Assembly (NCBI RefSeq): GCF_036173125.1
Contig: NZ_CP108054.1
Span: forward strand, 7,469,001-7,533,000
Length of the DNA: 64,000 nucleotides
Direction: 5' to 3'
Source: Streptomyces sp. NBC_00286
GTDB lineage: Bacteria; Actinomycetota; Actinomycetes; Streptomycetales; Streptomycetaceae
Part shown: positions 35,923-45,961 of the stretch, in pieces
Position numbering within the stretch: position 1 is the first letter of the stretch
Layout: every line of letters starts with the position of its first letter
The notes under the pieces: generated by a model
The model's input: only the letters and a program-made list of their open reading frames with translations
Databases searched by the model: none
What the model was told of the DNA's origin: nothing
Position numbers and translations under genes: made by a program

Positions 35923-37128
35923 CTACGCCCCCGCCCGAGCCAGCGTCTCCAAAGGGCCCACCAGGATCTCAGAGAAGGCCAGTTCCGCGGCCCCGATGAG
36001 CACCGCGTCGTCGCCGAGTTCCCCCACGCGCAGCCGCAGGTTTTCGCGGGAGGCCGTGAGGGCGAGGCGGTTGATTCGGCTGCGGATCTGGGCGGCCGAG
36101 CCCAGGAACACCTCGCGGAGGGTTCCGCCGAAGATGACCGTGCGGGGGTTGAGGAGATTGACCAGGTTGGCGACGCCGATGCCTAGCCAGTCGCCGACGT
36201 CGTGCAGGGCGGCGCGGGCGGTGATGTCGCCGCGGTCGGCCGCTTCTACGACGGCGCGTACGGCTTCCCGGCCGGTGGCCGACGGGTCGCGCCGCGCGGT
36301 CTCCAGCAGGGCGCGTTCGCCCGCCTCGGCTTCGAGGCAGCCGCGGGCCCCGCAGCCACAGGGCCTGCCACCCCGCGGGTTGACGACCATGTGCCCGATC
36401 TCGCCGCCGTATCCGCTGTCGCCGCCCAGCAGTTGGCCGGCGGTGATGACACCGCCGCCGATGCCGATGTCGCCATGCAGGTACACGAGGTCCTCGGAGC
36501 CGGTTCCGGCACCGCGCAGGTGCTCCGCGAGCGCACCGAGACTGGCCTCGTTTCCCACCGAGACGGGAAGGCCGAGGCCCAGCCGGCGCATGAGGTCCTC
36601 GCCGAACTCCTCGTCCTCCCAGCCCAGATGGGGAGCGGCGCGGACGAGGCCGTCGGGTCGGCGCACCATCCCGCGGACGGCGGCGGCCACGCCGACGCAG
36701 TAGGTTCCGTGCGGCGCCGTGCCCACCATCTCCAGCGCGGAGCCGGCGAGGACTTCGGCCACCTTGCCGGCGTCGCGACGGCCGGGGAGCACGGGGATCT
36801 CCCTGCGGTCGAGGAAGACCCCGCCCAGGCCGATGCGCGCGGCGGCCAGCCGGTCCACGCCCACGTCGAAGGCGAGGACGTACACGCGGTCGGACTCGGG
36901 CCGTACGACCAGGGACGGCCGGCCGGCCCTGCCGGTCTCACGTGGCAGTTCCTCACGGACCAGGCCGGCCGAGCCCAGCTCGCTCACCAGACCCAGGATG
37001 GTGCTGCGGTTGAGTCCCATACGCTCGGCCAGTACGGCCCGCGACATGGATCCGCCGATGTGCACATGACGGAGCAGGGTGCCGAGGTTGTGCCGGCGAA
37101 TCTCCTCCTGCGAGGGACCGGCTTTCAT
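35923..37128 (-). CDS. ROK-family transcriptional regulator of the sugar ABC operon
   Basis: 401 residues. An N-terminal winged helix (about 25-70; SRAVLAERMGLNRSTILGLV) is followed by a ROK domain with the glycine-rich sugar-kinase-like core (GDIGIGGGVITAGQLLGGDSG) and the zinc signature CGCGARGCLEA. Proteins of this type repress sugar transport genes and respond to the sugar. It is the last gene of the minus-strand operon, starting 13 bases after the permease stop, so it probably autoregulates the operon. Start: ATG 37128; an upstream alternative overlaps the permease and is not conserved. Confidence 0.92.
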   Translation of the reverse strand: MKAGPSQEEIRRHNLGTLLRHVHIGGSMSRAVLAERMGLNRSTILGLVSELGSAGLVREELPRETGRAGRPSLVVRPESDRVYVLAFDVGVDRLAAARIGLGGVFLDRREIPVLPGRRDAGKVAEVLAGSALEMVGTAPHGTYCVGVAAAVRGMVRRPDGLVRAAPHLGWEDEEFGEDLMRRLGLGLPVSVGNEASLGALAEHLRGAGTGSEDLVYLHGDIGIGGGVITAGQLLGGDSGYGGEIGHMVVNPRGGRPCGCGARGCLEAEAGERALLETARRDPSATGREAVRAVVEAADRGDITARAALHDVGDWLGIGVANLVNLLNPRTVIFGGTLREVFLGSAAQIRSRINRLALTASRENLRLRVGELGDDAVLIGAAELAFSEILVGPLETLARAGA

Positions 37129-37141
37129 GGAGCCACAGACC

Positions 37142-38422
37142 TCATCGTTGTACGGCCCGGCGACGGGACAGGGCATCCACGCCTGCGGCCACCAGCAGAA
37201 CCGAACCCGTGACAGCGTACTTGACCCCTGAGCTGTACCCCATCAGGCCCATGCCGTTCTGGATGACCGCGACCACCATGCCGCCGAGCACGGCGTCAAC
37301 TACCCTGCCCCGCCCGCCGAACAGGCTCGTTCCGCCGATCACGGCGGCGCCGACCGCCAGCAACAGCACGTTGCTGCCACCGGTGTTGGGGTCGACCGAG
37401 TTGCCCCGGGACGCGGCGATGATGCCGCCGACCGCGGCCAGGGACGAGCAGATGACGAACGCGGAGATCCGGATGGCTGACACGTTGATGCCGGCCCGCC
37501 GGGCCGCCTCGGCGTTGCCGCCCACCGCGTAGATGTGCAGGCCGAACGAGGTGCGCTGGAGCAGGAACGTACCGGCGACGAGCAGGACGGCGATGACCGG
37601 CACCACGATCGGCACGCCCTTGAGCGAGTCGACGATGACGTTGCGGCTGCGCTCCTGGTTGAGCAGGTGGACGGCGATCGCACCGAGCACCGCCATGCCG
37701 CCGATCCTGAACGCGAGCAGGGTGAGCGGGGCGGTGGCGAGCCCGCGCTGTCGGCGGTTGCGGTTCTTCCGGAGCTGGACCGCCGCGTACGCCCCGACGC
37801 TGACGGCGAGCAGGACCCAACCCAGCGCGGGGGAGAGGTTGTTGTTGGCGACGGCCAGGATCGTCTGGTCCCGGATGGAGATGTTGGTGCCTTCCTTCAG
37901 CAGCATCAGCACGATGCCCTGGAACCCCAGGAAGGCGGCCAGGGTGACCACGAAGGAGGGGATGCCGACCTTCGCCACCAGCACGCCGAGCAGCAGGCCG
38001 ATGACCGTGCCGGTGAGGATCGCCGCGCCGACCGCGCCGTACCAGGGCCACCCGTTGTCGGTGAGCAGGATGGCCAGGACGGCGGCGCAGACCCCGCTGG
38101 CGTACCCCGCGGACAGGTCGATCTCACCGAGGAGGAGGACGAAGACCAGGCCCATGGCGATGGCGATGCTGCCCGCGCCCTGGGTCAGCAGGTTGGCGAA
38201 GTTCAGCTCGGACAGGAAGACCGGGCGCAGGGCGGCGAAGAACACGCACAGGACGATCAGGCCGAGTACAGCGGGGAGGGCGCCCAACTCGCCGCCCCGT
38301 ACGCGGTCGACGTAGTTCCGGGCGACCGAGCGCAGACTTGCGGCCCCGGCCGCTCCGTTCTTCTTCGACGTACCGGGACTGCCCGGCAGCTCCGGCTTCT
38401 CGGGGGCGACTGCGGCGGTCAT
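37142..38422 (-). CDS. sugar ABC transporter permease (XylH/RbsC type)
   Basis: 426 residues with about ten hydrophobic membrane segments and the branched-chain/sugar permease signature (GEIDLSAGYASG; GGNAEAARRAGINV; LFGGRG). It is the membrane component for the carbohydrate-uptake (CUT2) class. The ATG overlaps the ATPase gene's stop (ATGA). The order binding protein, ATPase, permease, ROK suggests xylose-like or related monosaccharide uptake; the exact sugar is not shown. Confidence 0.92.
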   Translation of the reverse strand: MTAAVAPEKPELPGSPGTSKKNGAAGAASLRSVARNYVDRVRGGELGALPAVLGLIVLCVFFAALRPVFLSELNFANLLTQGAGSIAIAMGLVFVLLLGEIDLSAGYASGVCAAVLAILLTDNGWPWYGAVGAAILTGTVIGLLLGVLVAKVGIPSFVVTLAAFLGFQGIVLMLLKEGTNISIRDQTILAVANNNLSPALGWVLLAVSVGAYAAVQLRKNRNRRQRGLATAPLTLLAFRIGGMAVLGAIAVHLLNQERSRNVIVDSLKGVPIVVPVIAVLLVAGTFLLQRTSFGLHIYAVGGNAEAARRAGINVSAIRISAFVICSSLAAVGGIIAASRGNSVDPNTGGSNVLLLAVGAAVIGGTSLFGGRGRVVDAVLGGMVVAVIQNGMGLMGYSSGVKYAVTGSVLLVAAGVDALSRRRAVQR

Positions 38423-39210
38423 GCGGTGGCTCCGTTGCTGTGAGCGAGGCCGAGGTCCCCGCTGCGTCCTGAGGTGATGAGTTCGACGACCTGGGAGTGC
38501 GTCACGTCCGACGTGCTGACCTGGGCGGCCATCCGGCCCAGGTAGAGGGCGGCGATCCGGTCGGACACCGCGAAGACGTCGTTCATGTTGTGCGAGATCA
38601 GGACCACGGCGAGACCGTTGTCGGCCAGCCGCCGGACCAGTTCGAGGACTTGTGCCGTCTGGGCGACACCGAGCGCGGCGGTCGGCTCGTCCAGGACGAC
38701 GACCTTGCTGTTCCACAGCACGGCCTTGGCGATGGCGACGGTCTGCCGCTGGCCGCCGGAGAGACTGGAGACCTGCTGGCGGATGGACTTGACGGTACGG
38801 ACCGACAGCCCTTCGAGGGTCTGGGCGGCCATCTCCTCCATCGTCGCGTCGTCCAGGACGATTCCCCGGCGCTTCTCGCGGCCGAGGAACATGTTCTGCA
38901 CGATGTCGAGGTTGTCGCAGAGCGCCAGGTCCTGGTACACGATCTCGACGCCCATGGCCGCCGCCTCACGCGGGCTGTGCACCTGGACCTGCTCACCTTC
39001 GAACCAGTACTCGCCGGCGTCGTACGGGTGGATCCCGCCGATGCACTTGACCAGGGTGGACTTGCCCGCGCCGTTGTCTCCGACGAGGGCGGTCACCTCT
39101 CCCGGGTGGACGTCGAAGGACACGTCGTGCAGTACCTGCACGGCGCCGAAGCTCTTGTCGATCCCGCGCAGGCGAAGGATCGGGGTCGCTTTCATGGAAG
39201 ACGCTGTCAT
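38419..39210 (-). CDS. sugar ABC transporter ATP-binding protein (XylG type, single domain)
   Basis: 263 residues. Walker A GDNGAGKST, ABC signature LSGGQRQTVAIA, Walker B VVVLDEPTAALG and switch His (LISHN) are all present. Unlike RbsA/XylG of enteric bacteria it has only one nucleotide-binding domain, so it should act as a homodimer; this is common for Streptomyces CUT2 systems. The ATG at 39210 follows AAGGAG nine bases upstream. It is energised for the permease encoded by the overlapping gene. Confidence 0.92.
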   Translation of the reverse strand: MTASSMKATPILRLRGIDKSFGAVQVLHDVSFDVHPGEVTALVGDNGAGKSTLVKCIGGIHPYDAGEYWFEGEQVQVHSPREAAAMGVEIVYQDLALCDNLDIVQNMFLGREKRRGIVLDDATMEEMAAQTLEGLSVRTVKSIRQQVSSLSGGQRQTVAIAKAVLWNSKVVVLDEPTAALGVAQTAQVLELVRRLADNGLAVVLISHNMNDVFAVSDRIAALYLGRMAAQVSTSDVTHSQVVELITSGRSGDLGLAHSNGATA

Positions 39211-39238
39211 GGAAGACGGCTCCTTACGGTCGTGAGGG

Positions 39239-39274
39239 CGCGGGCCCCGGGGGGTGGGAGCCCCGGGGCCCGCG
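39239..39274 (-). terminator. hairpin between binding-protein gene and ATPase gene (attenuating)
   Basis: A 14-bp GC stem (CGCGGGCCCCGGGG and complement) with an 8-base loop lies inside the operon. Such hairpins usually let the binding protein be made in excess over the transporter. Inference from position. Confidence 0.65.
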
Positions 39275-39321
39275 GTCGGGCAGGCCGGACCAGAGGTAAC
39301 GGTCCGGCCGGCCGGTCAGGG

Positions 39322-40425
39322 TTACTGGATGCCGGCCTTGGTGCACAGGGCGGCGTACTTGCCCGTGCACAGCTCTGCCTTGGTGACGAAGCCGTCGTCC
39401 ACGACGTCCTTGACGTTGTCCTTGTAGATGGCCACCGGCGTCTCCAGCACGGACGGGACCTTGCGCTTGCCCTCGGGGTCCTCGACGGTCGCGTTCGTCT
39501 CGCCCTTCTCGCCCTTGGCGAGGGAGATGGCGAGCTTGGCCGTGGCGTCGGCCTCCTTCTTGACCGCCTTGTAGACGGTCATGCACTGGTCGCCCGCGAG
39601 GATGTTCTGCAGGCCCTGCACGGTGGCGTCCTGGCCGGTGACCGGGACCTCGCCGTTGCGGTTCTGCTTGCGCAGGACGGCGATGGCCGCGTTGCCGAGA
39701 CCGTCGTTGGCGGCGAGCACGCCACCGATCTTGGGCTCGCTGGTGAGCATCTGCTCGAAGATGGTGCCGGCCTGGGCGTTGTCCCAGTCCGGGACGGACT
39801 GGTCCGGGCCCTTCACGTAGTCACCCGACTTGTACATCGGGTCGAGGACACCGTTGTAGCCCTCGGCGAAGAGGGTGGCGTTGTTGTCCGTCGGGGAGCC
39901 GTTGAGCGTGGCGACGATGGGCTTCTTGGCCTTCATGTCGGTCAGGCACTTGCTGAGGCCCTCGCCCTGCAGCTTGCCGACCGCGGTGTTGTCGAAGCTC
40001 ACGTAGTACTGGGCGGAGCCGCCGAGGGTGAGCCGGTCGTAGTCGATCGTGGCGACGCCCTGTGCCTTGGCCTTGTCCAGAACCGCCTTGCCCGTGCCGC
40101 TGTCCAGGTTCACGATCACCAGGACGTTCACGCCGCTGGTGATCATCTGGTCCGCGATGGTCTGGAACTCCTGCTTGTCGCCCTGCGCGTTCTGGATGTC
40201 GTACTCGACGCCCGCCGCCTTGAACGCCTCGGAGAGGTACTTGCGGTCCGCGGTCTCCCAGCGGGCCGAGGACTTGCTGTCCGGGAGGATCACACCGATC
40301 TTCGGCTTGGCGTCGGAGCCAGATCCGGAGCCGGTGTCACTGTCGCTCGACGAGGAGCCACCACAGGCGGTGAGCGAGCTGGCCAGCGCCACCGAGGCGG
40401 TGGTGAGGAGGAGTCCCTTGCGCAT
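39322..40425 (-). CDS. sugar ABC transporter substrate-binding lipoprotein (XylF-like)
   Basis: 367 residues. A lipoprotein signal (MRKGLLLTT...LTAC, cleavage before the Cys near residue 21) is followed by a Ser/Gly/Asp linker and a periplasmic-binding type 1 domain (KIGVILPDSKSSARWETADR, VSFDNTAVGKLQGEGL, GVLAANDGLGNAAIAVL). It binds the sugar outside the membrane and delivers it to the ABC permease. The ATG follows AAAGGA. First gene of the minus-strand operon. Confidence 0.93.
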   Translation of the reverse strand: MRKGLLLTTASVALASSLTACGGSSSSDSDTGSGSGSDAKPKIGVILPDSKSSARWETADRKYLSEAFKAAGVEYDIQNAQGDKQEFQTIADQMITSGVNVLVIVNLDSGTGKAVLDKAKAQGVATIDYDRLTLGGSAQYYVSFDNTAVGKLQGEGLSKCLTDMKAKKPIVATLNGSPTDNNATLFAEGYNGVLDPMYKSGDYVKGPDQSVPDWDNAQAGTIFEQMLTSEPKIGGVLAANDGLGNAAIAVLRKQNRNGEVPVTGQDATVQGLQNILAGDQCMTVYKAVKKEADATAKLAISLAKGEKGETNATVEDPEGKRKVPSVLETPVAIYKDNVKDVVDDGFVTKAELCTGKYAALCTKAGIQ

Positions 40426-40769
40426 GGGCAGGGTCCTTTCTGGTGTTACGGCCGGACGACCGGACGCACGAGGGTGGTGAGGAGAAAGGCGAGAAGCGAG
40501 CTCTCGGCTGAATTGCCGGGTGTCGGGCGATCCGCCCGGCTGAATGTTGTGAGCGGGAACTTATGGCACCCTGGAGCCCGTGCGCCAGAGTGCGGGAGGG
40601 GCTATTTGTCATCCGCCATAACAATTAGGTGACGCTGCCGAAACGTGGCGGGCTTGGGGTCTCCTGTGCGGCAGGGGTCCGTACTTGGAGTGCAGTGGGA
40701 TGTGTCGGGGGTTGTCGGTCGTCCTGGCGGTCAGGTGCAAGGGCAACCGCGTCAGCACGTCGATGCTCC
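40426..40769. promoter_or_regulatory. upstream region of the sugar ABC operon; no gene seen
   Basis: 344 bases with AT-richer stretches around 40550-40630 (for example CATAACAATTAG). The minus-strand operon promoter and the ROK operator are expected here. I cannot define either precisely. The right-hand side runs into the decayed ligase sequence. Confidence 0.35.
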
Positions 40770-40979
40770 TGGGGCGAGCGGGTGACGGCGGTCGTGCAGC
40801 TCCACCCTGAACGGAGCGTCACCGACGACGACGTACGCGCCTTCGCGAAGGCCCGCATCGGCAGCGTCAAGGCCCCCAAGCGGGTCGAGGTGTGGCCGGA
40901 CATCCCCCGGTCGAAGGTCGGCAAGGTCCTCAAGGGGGAGGTCAGATCCCGCTGGCTGCAGGGGAGTTCGCATGGCTGA
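40770..40979 (+). pseudogene. remnant: C-terminal end of an AMP-dependent acyl-CoA synthetase
   Basis: About 69 residues match only the C-terminal tail of acyl-CoA ligases (VTDDDVRAFAKARIGSVKAP and PRSKVGKVLKGEV, with the catalytic-region Lys). The rest of the gene, about 450 residues, is absent and the sequence to its left is not coding. The stop overlaps the thiolase-like start (ATGGCTGA), so a former operon order is preserved. Confidence 0.75.
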
Positions 40980-41013
40980 CAAGGTGCGGGTGGCCGGGGT
41001 TGGCATGATCCCT
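40972..41013 (+). pseudogene. remnant: first codons of a thiolase-like gene
   Basis: The first residues MADKVRVAGVGMIP match the N-terminus of thiolase / lipid-transfer acetyltransferase proteins that often follow acyl-CoA ligases. Similarity stops after about 14 residues and the frame runs on as unrelated sequence to about 41205. Probably a deletion scar. Confidence 0.5.
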
Positions 41014-41201
41014 CTTGCAGCGGGAGTCCATGCCTCCATCAGTTGCTCAGGCCCGTACGTCGCAGCCAGCCCGTCCACCGTGACCCCCGATCGGGACACC
41101 GCGACCAGCGGATTGTCCTCGTTGGCGCCGGGTACGGCCAGGGCGTCTCGGGCCGGGGGGCCTGTTTGCGTGCAGGCCCGCTCGACCCGCGAAGCGCCGG
41201 C

Positions 41202-41750
41202 CTAGAAGGTGTAGCGGGTGTGGCTGAATGCCTGGCCGTCGTGGCCGAAGCTGTACGCCGTGCCGGGGGCCACCGCGAAGAGCAGGTCGTTGCCCTTGCG
41301 GATGCCGTCGCCGAAGCCGTAGAAGACTCCCTCCGGTGAGGTGATGTGGTCGCCGTACTGCTCCTCGAACGCGGCGATGACCTCGTCCTGCCGCGCTGGG
41401 TCCGTCACCCGCTCCGCCGTGCCCTCGATCACGAGGTCGAGGCCTTCGGAGGAGAGCGAGTTGTGCCCTGTGGTGAGGGCGCAGTGGGCGTTGGCGGCCA
41501 GGTTCTTCGCCTTCTGCTCGCCCGGGCCGGTGCTGAAGTGCAGCGCCCCGTCGTGCCAGGCGGCGATCAGCGGCGTGACGTGCAGTCGGCCGTCCGGCCG
41601 GACCGTGGTGATCCAGAAGACCTCGGCGGCCCGCAGCCGGCGCTGGGCCTCGGTCCAGTCGGTGGCGGTGACGTTCTCCGCGCCCGGGCGCGGGTTGAGC
41701 GCGGAGCTGTAGCGCGCGTCGAGCTCGGTCGTGGGCTGCTTCGGAGTCAT
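41202..41750 (-). CDS. pyridoxamine 5'-phosphate oxidase-like flavin/F420-fold protein
   Basis: 182 residues with the split-barrel fold typical of PNPOx-like or F420-dependent reductases (FWITTVRPDGRLHVTPLIAAW, LHFSTGPGEQKAKNLAANAH, LVIEGTAERVTD). Redox role on a small substrate, probably cytosolic; the cofactor cannot be decided. The ATG at 41750 follows AAAGGAG; the longer frame to 41849 adds unconserved sequence. It stands alone. Confidence 0.87.
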   Translation of the reverse strand: MTPKQPTTELDARYSSALNPRPGAENVTATDWTEAQRRLRAAEVFWITTVRPDGRLHVTPLIAAWHDGALHFSTGPGEQKAKNLAANAHCALTTGHNSLSSEGLDLVIEGTAERVTDPARQDEVIAAFEEQYGDHITSPEGVFYGFGDGIRKGNDLLFAVAPGTAYSFGHDGQAFSHTRYTF

Positions 41751-42054
41751 GCGGAACTCCTTTCCCTCGTCTGGTGACGAAGCCCCGTCTGGTGACGACG
41801 CTACGCAGCCCGGCCCGGCGGCGCCCAGTCGTCGACGGGCCCACTTCACCGCTCGACCTGGCTGGCTGGCCGATCAGCTGGGTCACGCTGGCCCGCGACG
41901 AGAACGAGGACGCGTCGGTCAAGAGCTTCCTGGGCGACAACCAACCCTTGGAGCGCATGCTGGACCGGCTGGTCAGCGAAGAACCCGGCTGACCGCTTCC
42001 GTCCCATGGCGAGACAGTGCCGCATGAGCTCCCCGCCGCCCTGGGAGGCCTCGC

Positions 42055-43479
42055 TCAGACCCTCGGTTCCTCCGGTGCCGTCGGCGGCTCGGTGGACGTC
42101 GGCAGCGGCGGGCTGAAGAGGACGGCCCGGGCCACGGGTGGGGCGAAGAGGGCGGTGATGGGCGCGGAGAGGGTGATTACGGAGCGGAAGGCGTTCCCTA
42201 CGACCGGGTCGCCGGGGTAGCGCTCCTGGACCCGGCGCAGGTACCAGTCGGCGGCACGGTCCGCGGGCGCGGTGGTGACCGCGTTGCCGATCGCGCCCGG
42301 CATCTTGCGGTCCGCGCCGGCGGAGATGTCCCAGGCCTGCCGGGACGCCGTGAGGATGGCCCGTTGCACGCGGCGCGTCGTGGGGGTCCGGCGCGGGTCG
42401 GTCAGCGCGTCGCGCAGGGCGACCGCGCTCATCGCGGCGACGGCCATGCCCTGTCCGTAGATCGGGTTGAAGGTGCACAGGGCGTCGCCGGTGGCGAGGA
42501 AACCGGCGGGGTGGCAGCCGGGCAGGTCGTAGCGGCGGCGGATGTTCGCGGTGCGCCGGTAGCCGAACGGCGGGGAGAGGGGTTCGGCCTCGTCCAGCCA
42601 CTGGTGCAGGAGCGGGTGCGGCAGCCTCTTGGCGTACGTCTCGAACTCGTCGTCGCCCGTGGGTGGTTCGTCGCCGCGCAGACCCGAGACGATGACCAGA
42701 TGGCTGCCGTCCTCCAGCGGCAGCGCGCCTCCGGCGTGGACCTGCTCGGGGTCGGGGTAGACGTAGTAGCCGAGGGTGTCGCCGTCGAGGACGCCGGTCT
42801 TGCCGCGGTAGACGCGGGAGGCGTAGGCGAGCCCGGTGTCGATGGTCTCCTCGTGCGGGGCCTCGGCGCCGATCGCCGTCAGCCACTGCGGGGCCTTCGT
42901 ACCGCAGCCGGAGGCGTCGACGATCAGGTCGGCCTCGAGGGCGCGCTCCTCCCCGCGGGCGTCGCCGGAGCGGTCCCGCAGCAGTACGCCCCGTACGCGC
43001 GAGGCGTCACCGAGGAGCCCTACGACGTCGGTCCCCTCGACCGCGCTGATCACCGGGTTGGCGAGAACCCACCGCCGCACCAGTTCCTCGAGCTGCGCGC
43101 GGGAACCGGTGTAGATGTGCGTCGACGCGGGCAGCCGCCGCAACCAGTGCCCGGTCTGCCACATCACCATGTCCGACGGCATGCCCACCCGCGGCGCCCC
43201 CGCCGCCCGCAGCTCCTCAAGGAAGCCCGGCAGCAGCGACTCCAGGGCCACCTGCCCGCCCTCCAGCAGGACATGGGGATGCCGGCCCTGCGGTACGCCA
43301 GGTCGCGGCTTCGTACTGTCCGGGAACCGGTCGCGCTCGACGACGGTCACCCGGTCGGCGTGCCCGGCGAGGACGTGTGCCGCGAGCAGCCCGGCGAGGC
43401 TCCCGCCCACGACGACCGCATGCCGTCCGCCCCGGCCGCCGCCCACGCCCCAACGGTCCGTTTCTCCGGCAGAGTTCAC
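42055..43479 (-). CDS. FAD-dependent monooxygenase / oxidoreductase
   Basis: 474 residues. The dinucleotide-binding motif is at the N-terminus ([20 protein letters not shown]), with the acidic end of the next strand in VVERDRFP. A later FAD motif ([20 protein letters not shown], about 325-345) fits group A flavoprotein monooxygenases. The substrate is unknown; related Streptomyces proteins act on lipids or aromatic compounds. GTG start after GGGGAGCGG. Divergent from pgm, no operon partner. Confidence 0.87.
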   Translation of the reverse strand: MNSAGETDRWGVGGGRGGRHAVVVGGSLAGLLAAHVLAGHADRVTVVERDRFPDSTKPRPGVPQGRHPHVLLEGGQVALESLLPGFLEELRAAGAPRVGMPSDMVMWQTGHWLRRLPASTHIYTGSRAQLEELVRRWVLANPVISAVEGTDVVGLLGDASRVRGVLLRDRSGDARGEERALEADLIVDASGCGTKAPQWLTAIGAEAPHEETIDTGLAYASRVYRGKTGVLDGDTLGYYVYPDPEQVHAGGALPLEDGSHLVIVSGLRGDEPPTGDDEFETYAKRLPHPLLHQWLDEAEPLSPPFGYRRTANIRRRYDLPGCHPAGFLATGDALCTFNPIYGQGMAVAAMSAVALRDALTDPRRTPTTRRVQRAILTASRQAWDISAGADRKMPGAIGNAVTTAPADRAADWYLRRVQERYPGDPVVGNAFRSVITLSAPITALFAPPVARAVLFSPPLPTSTEPPTAPEEPRV

Positions 43480-43684
43480 CGATCCGCTCCCCTGGTCGCC
43501 GCGTCGCGAGAAGACACCATTATCCCGCGCCGCAGGGGCAGTTGACCTTGTTTCAGCCGTTGTTCCGGCCGTTCTGCGCGTCCCGTACGCACCCTCCGTA
43601 TCGCTCCCTCACGTCGGTGAGCGGGCCGGGCAGGCGACAATGAGGGCCGTACGACACGGTCGACCCTTGGCGGAGGAGCGGGAA

Positions 43685-45322
43685 ATGCAGAATGCGCGAG
43701 CGGGGCAGGTCGCCGGGCCCGAGGATCTCATCGATGTGGCCCGACTGGTCACGGCGTACTACGCGCTGCATCCCGACCCGGCCGAGCCGGGGCAGCGGGT
43801 GGCGTTCGGCACCTCGGGACACCGCGGTTCGTCCCTCACGGCGGCGTTCAACGAGGACCACATCGCGGCCACCAGCCAGGCCATCTGCGAGTACCGCGCC
43901 GGCCAGGGCACCGACGGCCCCCTCTTCCTCGGCGCCGACACCCACGCCCTGTCCGAGCCCGCGCGGATCACGGCACTGGAGGTGTTCGCCGCCAACGACG
44001 TGACCGTCCTCATCGACGAGACCGACGGCTACACACCCACCCCGGCCCTCTCGCACGCCATCCTCACCCACAACCGCAACCGCACCTCCGGCCTCGCCGA
44101 CGGCGTGGTGGTCACCCCCTCGCACAACCCGCCCGCCGACGGCGGCTTCAAGTACAACCCGCCGAGCGGCGGCCCCGCCGGTTCCGAGGCGACCTCCTGG
44201 ATCCAGGACCGCGCCAACGAGATCATCACCGGCGGCCTGAAGGACGTACGCCGCATCCCTCACGCCCGCGCTCTGGCCGCACCCGGTACCGGCCGCTACG
44301 ACTTCCTCGGCACGTACGTGGCCGACCTGCCGAACGTCCTGGACCTCGACGCGATCCGGACCGCAGGCGTACGCATCGGCGCCGATCCGCTCGGCGGCGC
44401 CTCGGTCGCCTACTGGGGCCGGATCGCCGAACAGCACAGGCTCGACCTGACAGTGGTGAACCCGCTCTCCGACCCCACCTGGCGCTTCATGACGCTGGAC
44501 TGGGACGGCAAGATCCGTATGGACTGCTCCTCGCCGTACGCCATGGCTTCGCTCATCGAGCAGCGCGACCGGTTCGACATCGCCACCGGCAACGACGCCG
44601 ACGCCGACCGGCACGGCATCGTCACGCCGGACGGGCTGATGAACCCCAACCACTATCTCGCCGTGGCGATCTCGTACCTCTTCTCGCACCGGGAGCAGTG
44701 GCCCGCGAGGGCCGGGATCGGCAAGACCCTGGTGTCGTCCAGCATGATCGACCGGGTCGCGGCGGACGTCGGCCGGCAACTGGTCGAAGTCCCGGTCGGA
44801 TTCAAGTGGTTCGTGGACGGCCTGTCCGACGGCACGCTCGGCTTCGGCGGCGAGGAGTCGGCGGGCGCGTCCTTCCTGCGCCGCGACGGCTCGGTGTGGA
44901 CCACCGACAAGGACGGCATCATCCTGGCCCTGCTCGCCTCCGAGATCACGGCGGTCACGGGCCAGACCCCCTCGCAGCACTACGCCCAGCTCACCGACCG
45001 CTTCGGCGCCCCCGCCTACGCGCGCGTCGACGCCCCGGCCACCCGCGAGGAGAAGGCCCTGCTGGCGAAGCTGTCCCCGCAACAGGTCACGGCCGACACC
45101 CTCGCCGGAGACCCGGTCACCACGGTCCTCACCGAGGCCCCCGGCAACGGCGCCGCCCTCGGCGGCATCAAGGTCGCCACGGCCAACGCCTGGTTCGCGG
45201 CTCGCCCTTCGGGCACCGAGGACGTGTACAAGATCTACGGGGAGTCTTTCCTCGGCGCGGACCATCTGCGCCGGGTGCAGGAGGAGGCCCGGTCTGTGGT
45301 GCTGGGGGCGTTGGGGAGCTGA
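43685..45322 (+). CDS. pgm: phosphoglucomutase (alpha-D-glucose phosphate-specific)
   Basis: 545 residues, normal for bacterial Pgm. It has the GTSGHRGSS region, the phosphoserine loop VVTPSHNPP with the active-site Ser, the metal-binding loop [12 protein letters not shown], the sugar loop [15 protein letters not shown], and the C-terminal phosphate loop [15 protein letters not shown]. It interconverts glucose 1- and 6-phosphate for glycogen and cell-wall precursor synthesis. The ATG at 43685 follows GGAGGAGCGGG; longer upstream frames run over the divergent gene. Confidence 0.96.
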   Translation: MQNARAGQVAGPEDLIDVARLVTAYYALHPDPAEPGQRVAFGTSGHRGSSLTAAFNEDHIAATSQAICEYRAGQGTDGPLFLGADTHALSEPARITALEVFAANDVTVLIDETDGYTPTPALSHAILTHNRNRTSGLADGVVVTPSHNPPADGGFKYNPPSGGPAGSEATSWIQDRANEIITGGLKDVRRIPHARALAAPGTGRYDFLGTYVADLPNVLDLDAIRTAGVRIGADPLGGASVAYWGRIAEQHRLDLTVVNPLSDPTWRFMTLDWDGKIRMDCSSPYAMASLIEQRDRFDIATGNDADADRHGIVTPDGLMNPNHYLAVAISYLFSHREQWPARAGIGKTLVSSSMIDRVAADVGRQLVEVPVGFKWFVDGLSDGTLGFGGEESAGASFLRRDGSVWTTDKDGIILALLASEITAVTGQTPSQHYAQLTDRFGAPAYARVDAPATREEKALLAKLSPQQVTADTLAGDPVTTVLTEAPGNGAALGGIKVATANAWFAARPSGTEDVYKIYGESFLGADHLRRVQEEARSVVLGALGS

Positions 45323-45348
45323 CAGGGCGGGGGCGGGGTGACGGTGTC

Positions 45349-45935
45349 CTACACCCCCGCCGCCGCGCCGTGCAGATTCTTCGCCGCCAGTGCGAGCCCC
45401 TCCGTCTGGGAGTACGCCGCGTCCTCGTGTTCGATGTTCACCGCCATGGCGGGGTTGATGTCGGCGAGGGCGCGCAGGAAGTCGGTCCAGTACGGGACGT
45501 CGTGGCCGAGGCCTACGGCGACGAACTTCCACGCGGGGTTCTCCGGCCAGGCGTTGCACCAGAAGTCGTAGCCCGTGGGGACCCTGTCGGGGCGGCTGCG
45601 GGGACGCGGGTGAATGACGTGTCCAGTACGCCGCGGATGTCGGCGCCGGGGCAGAGCGTGGCGTCCTTCGCTGCCGCGTGGAACACCAGCGGGCCCAGCC
45701 ACTTGATGGAGGCTACGACGTCCATGCCCTGCCACATCAGGTGGGACGGGTCCATCTCGGCGCCGAGGTTCGTCGCGCCCGTCTCGTCGACGAGCCGCTT
45801 CAAGGTCACCGGGGAGAAGACGACGTCCGGACTCGAAGCGGGCGGTGAAGGACGCGGTGTCCTCGTTCCCGACCTCGCCGAACTCGTCGGAGACGGGCGC
45901 CGCGCTGTGCCCGACGACCGCGCCCAGCGGCAGCG
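45349..45935 (-). pseudogene. broken sugar dehydrogenase / sugar phosphate isomerase
   Basis: Reading right to left, a Gfo/Idh/MocA C-terminal fragment (FGEVGNEDTASFTARFESG, about 45835-45910) runs into the middle of a TIM-barrel sugar phosphate isomerase (TLKRLVDETGATNLGAEMDP, LVFHAAAKDATLCPGADIRG), in another frame. The isomerase itself shifts frame near 45575-45605 and finishes in a third frame (VPTGYDFWCNAWPENPAWKF, PAMAVNIEHEDAAYS). At least two lesions are present: a fusion deletion and a frameshift. The two intact genes are commonly adjacent in streptomycetes. Confidence 0.82.
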
Positions 45936-45945
45936 GCCGCTATTG

Positions 45946-45961
45946 CTTGAAGCGCTTTAAG
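45946..45961. promoter_or_regulatory. LacI-type operator upstream of the broken sugar genes
   Basis: CTTGAAGCGCTTTAAG is a 16-base imperfect palindrome with the central A-A-G-C-G-C-T-T typical of LacI/GalR-family operators. It sits just upstream of the broken dehydrogenase/isomerase, with no LacI-family gene in this window. Confidence 0.6.

Noticed and set aside
41774..41992. 72-codon frame between the PNPOx-like gene and the monooxygenase gene
   Set aside because: Only its C-terminal half has plausible codon bias; could be an old remnant, but I cannot name it.
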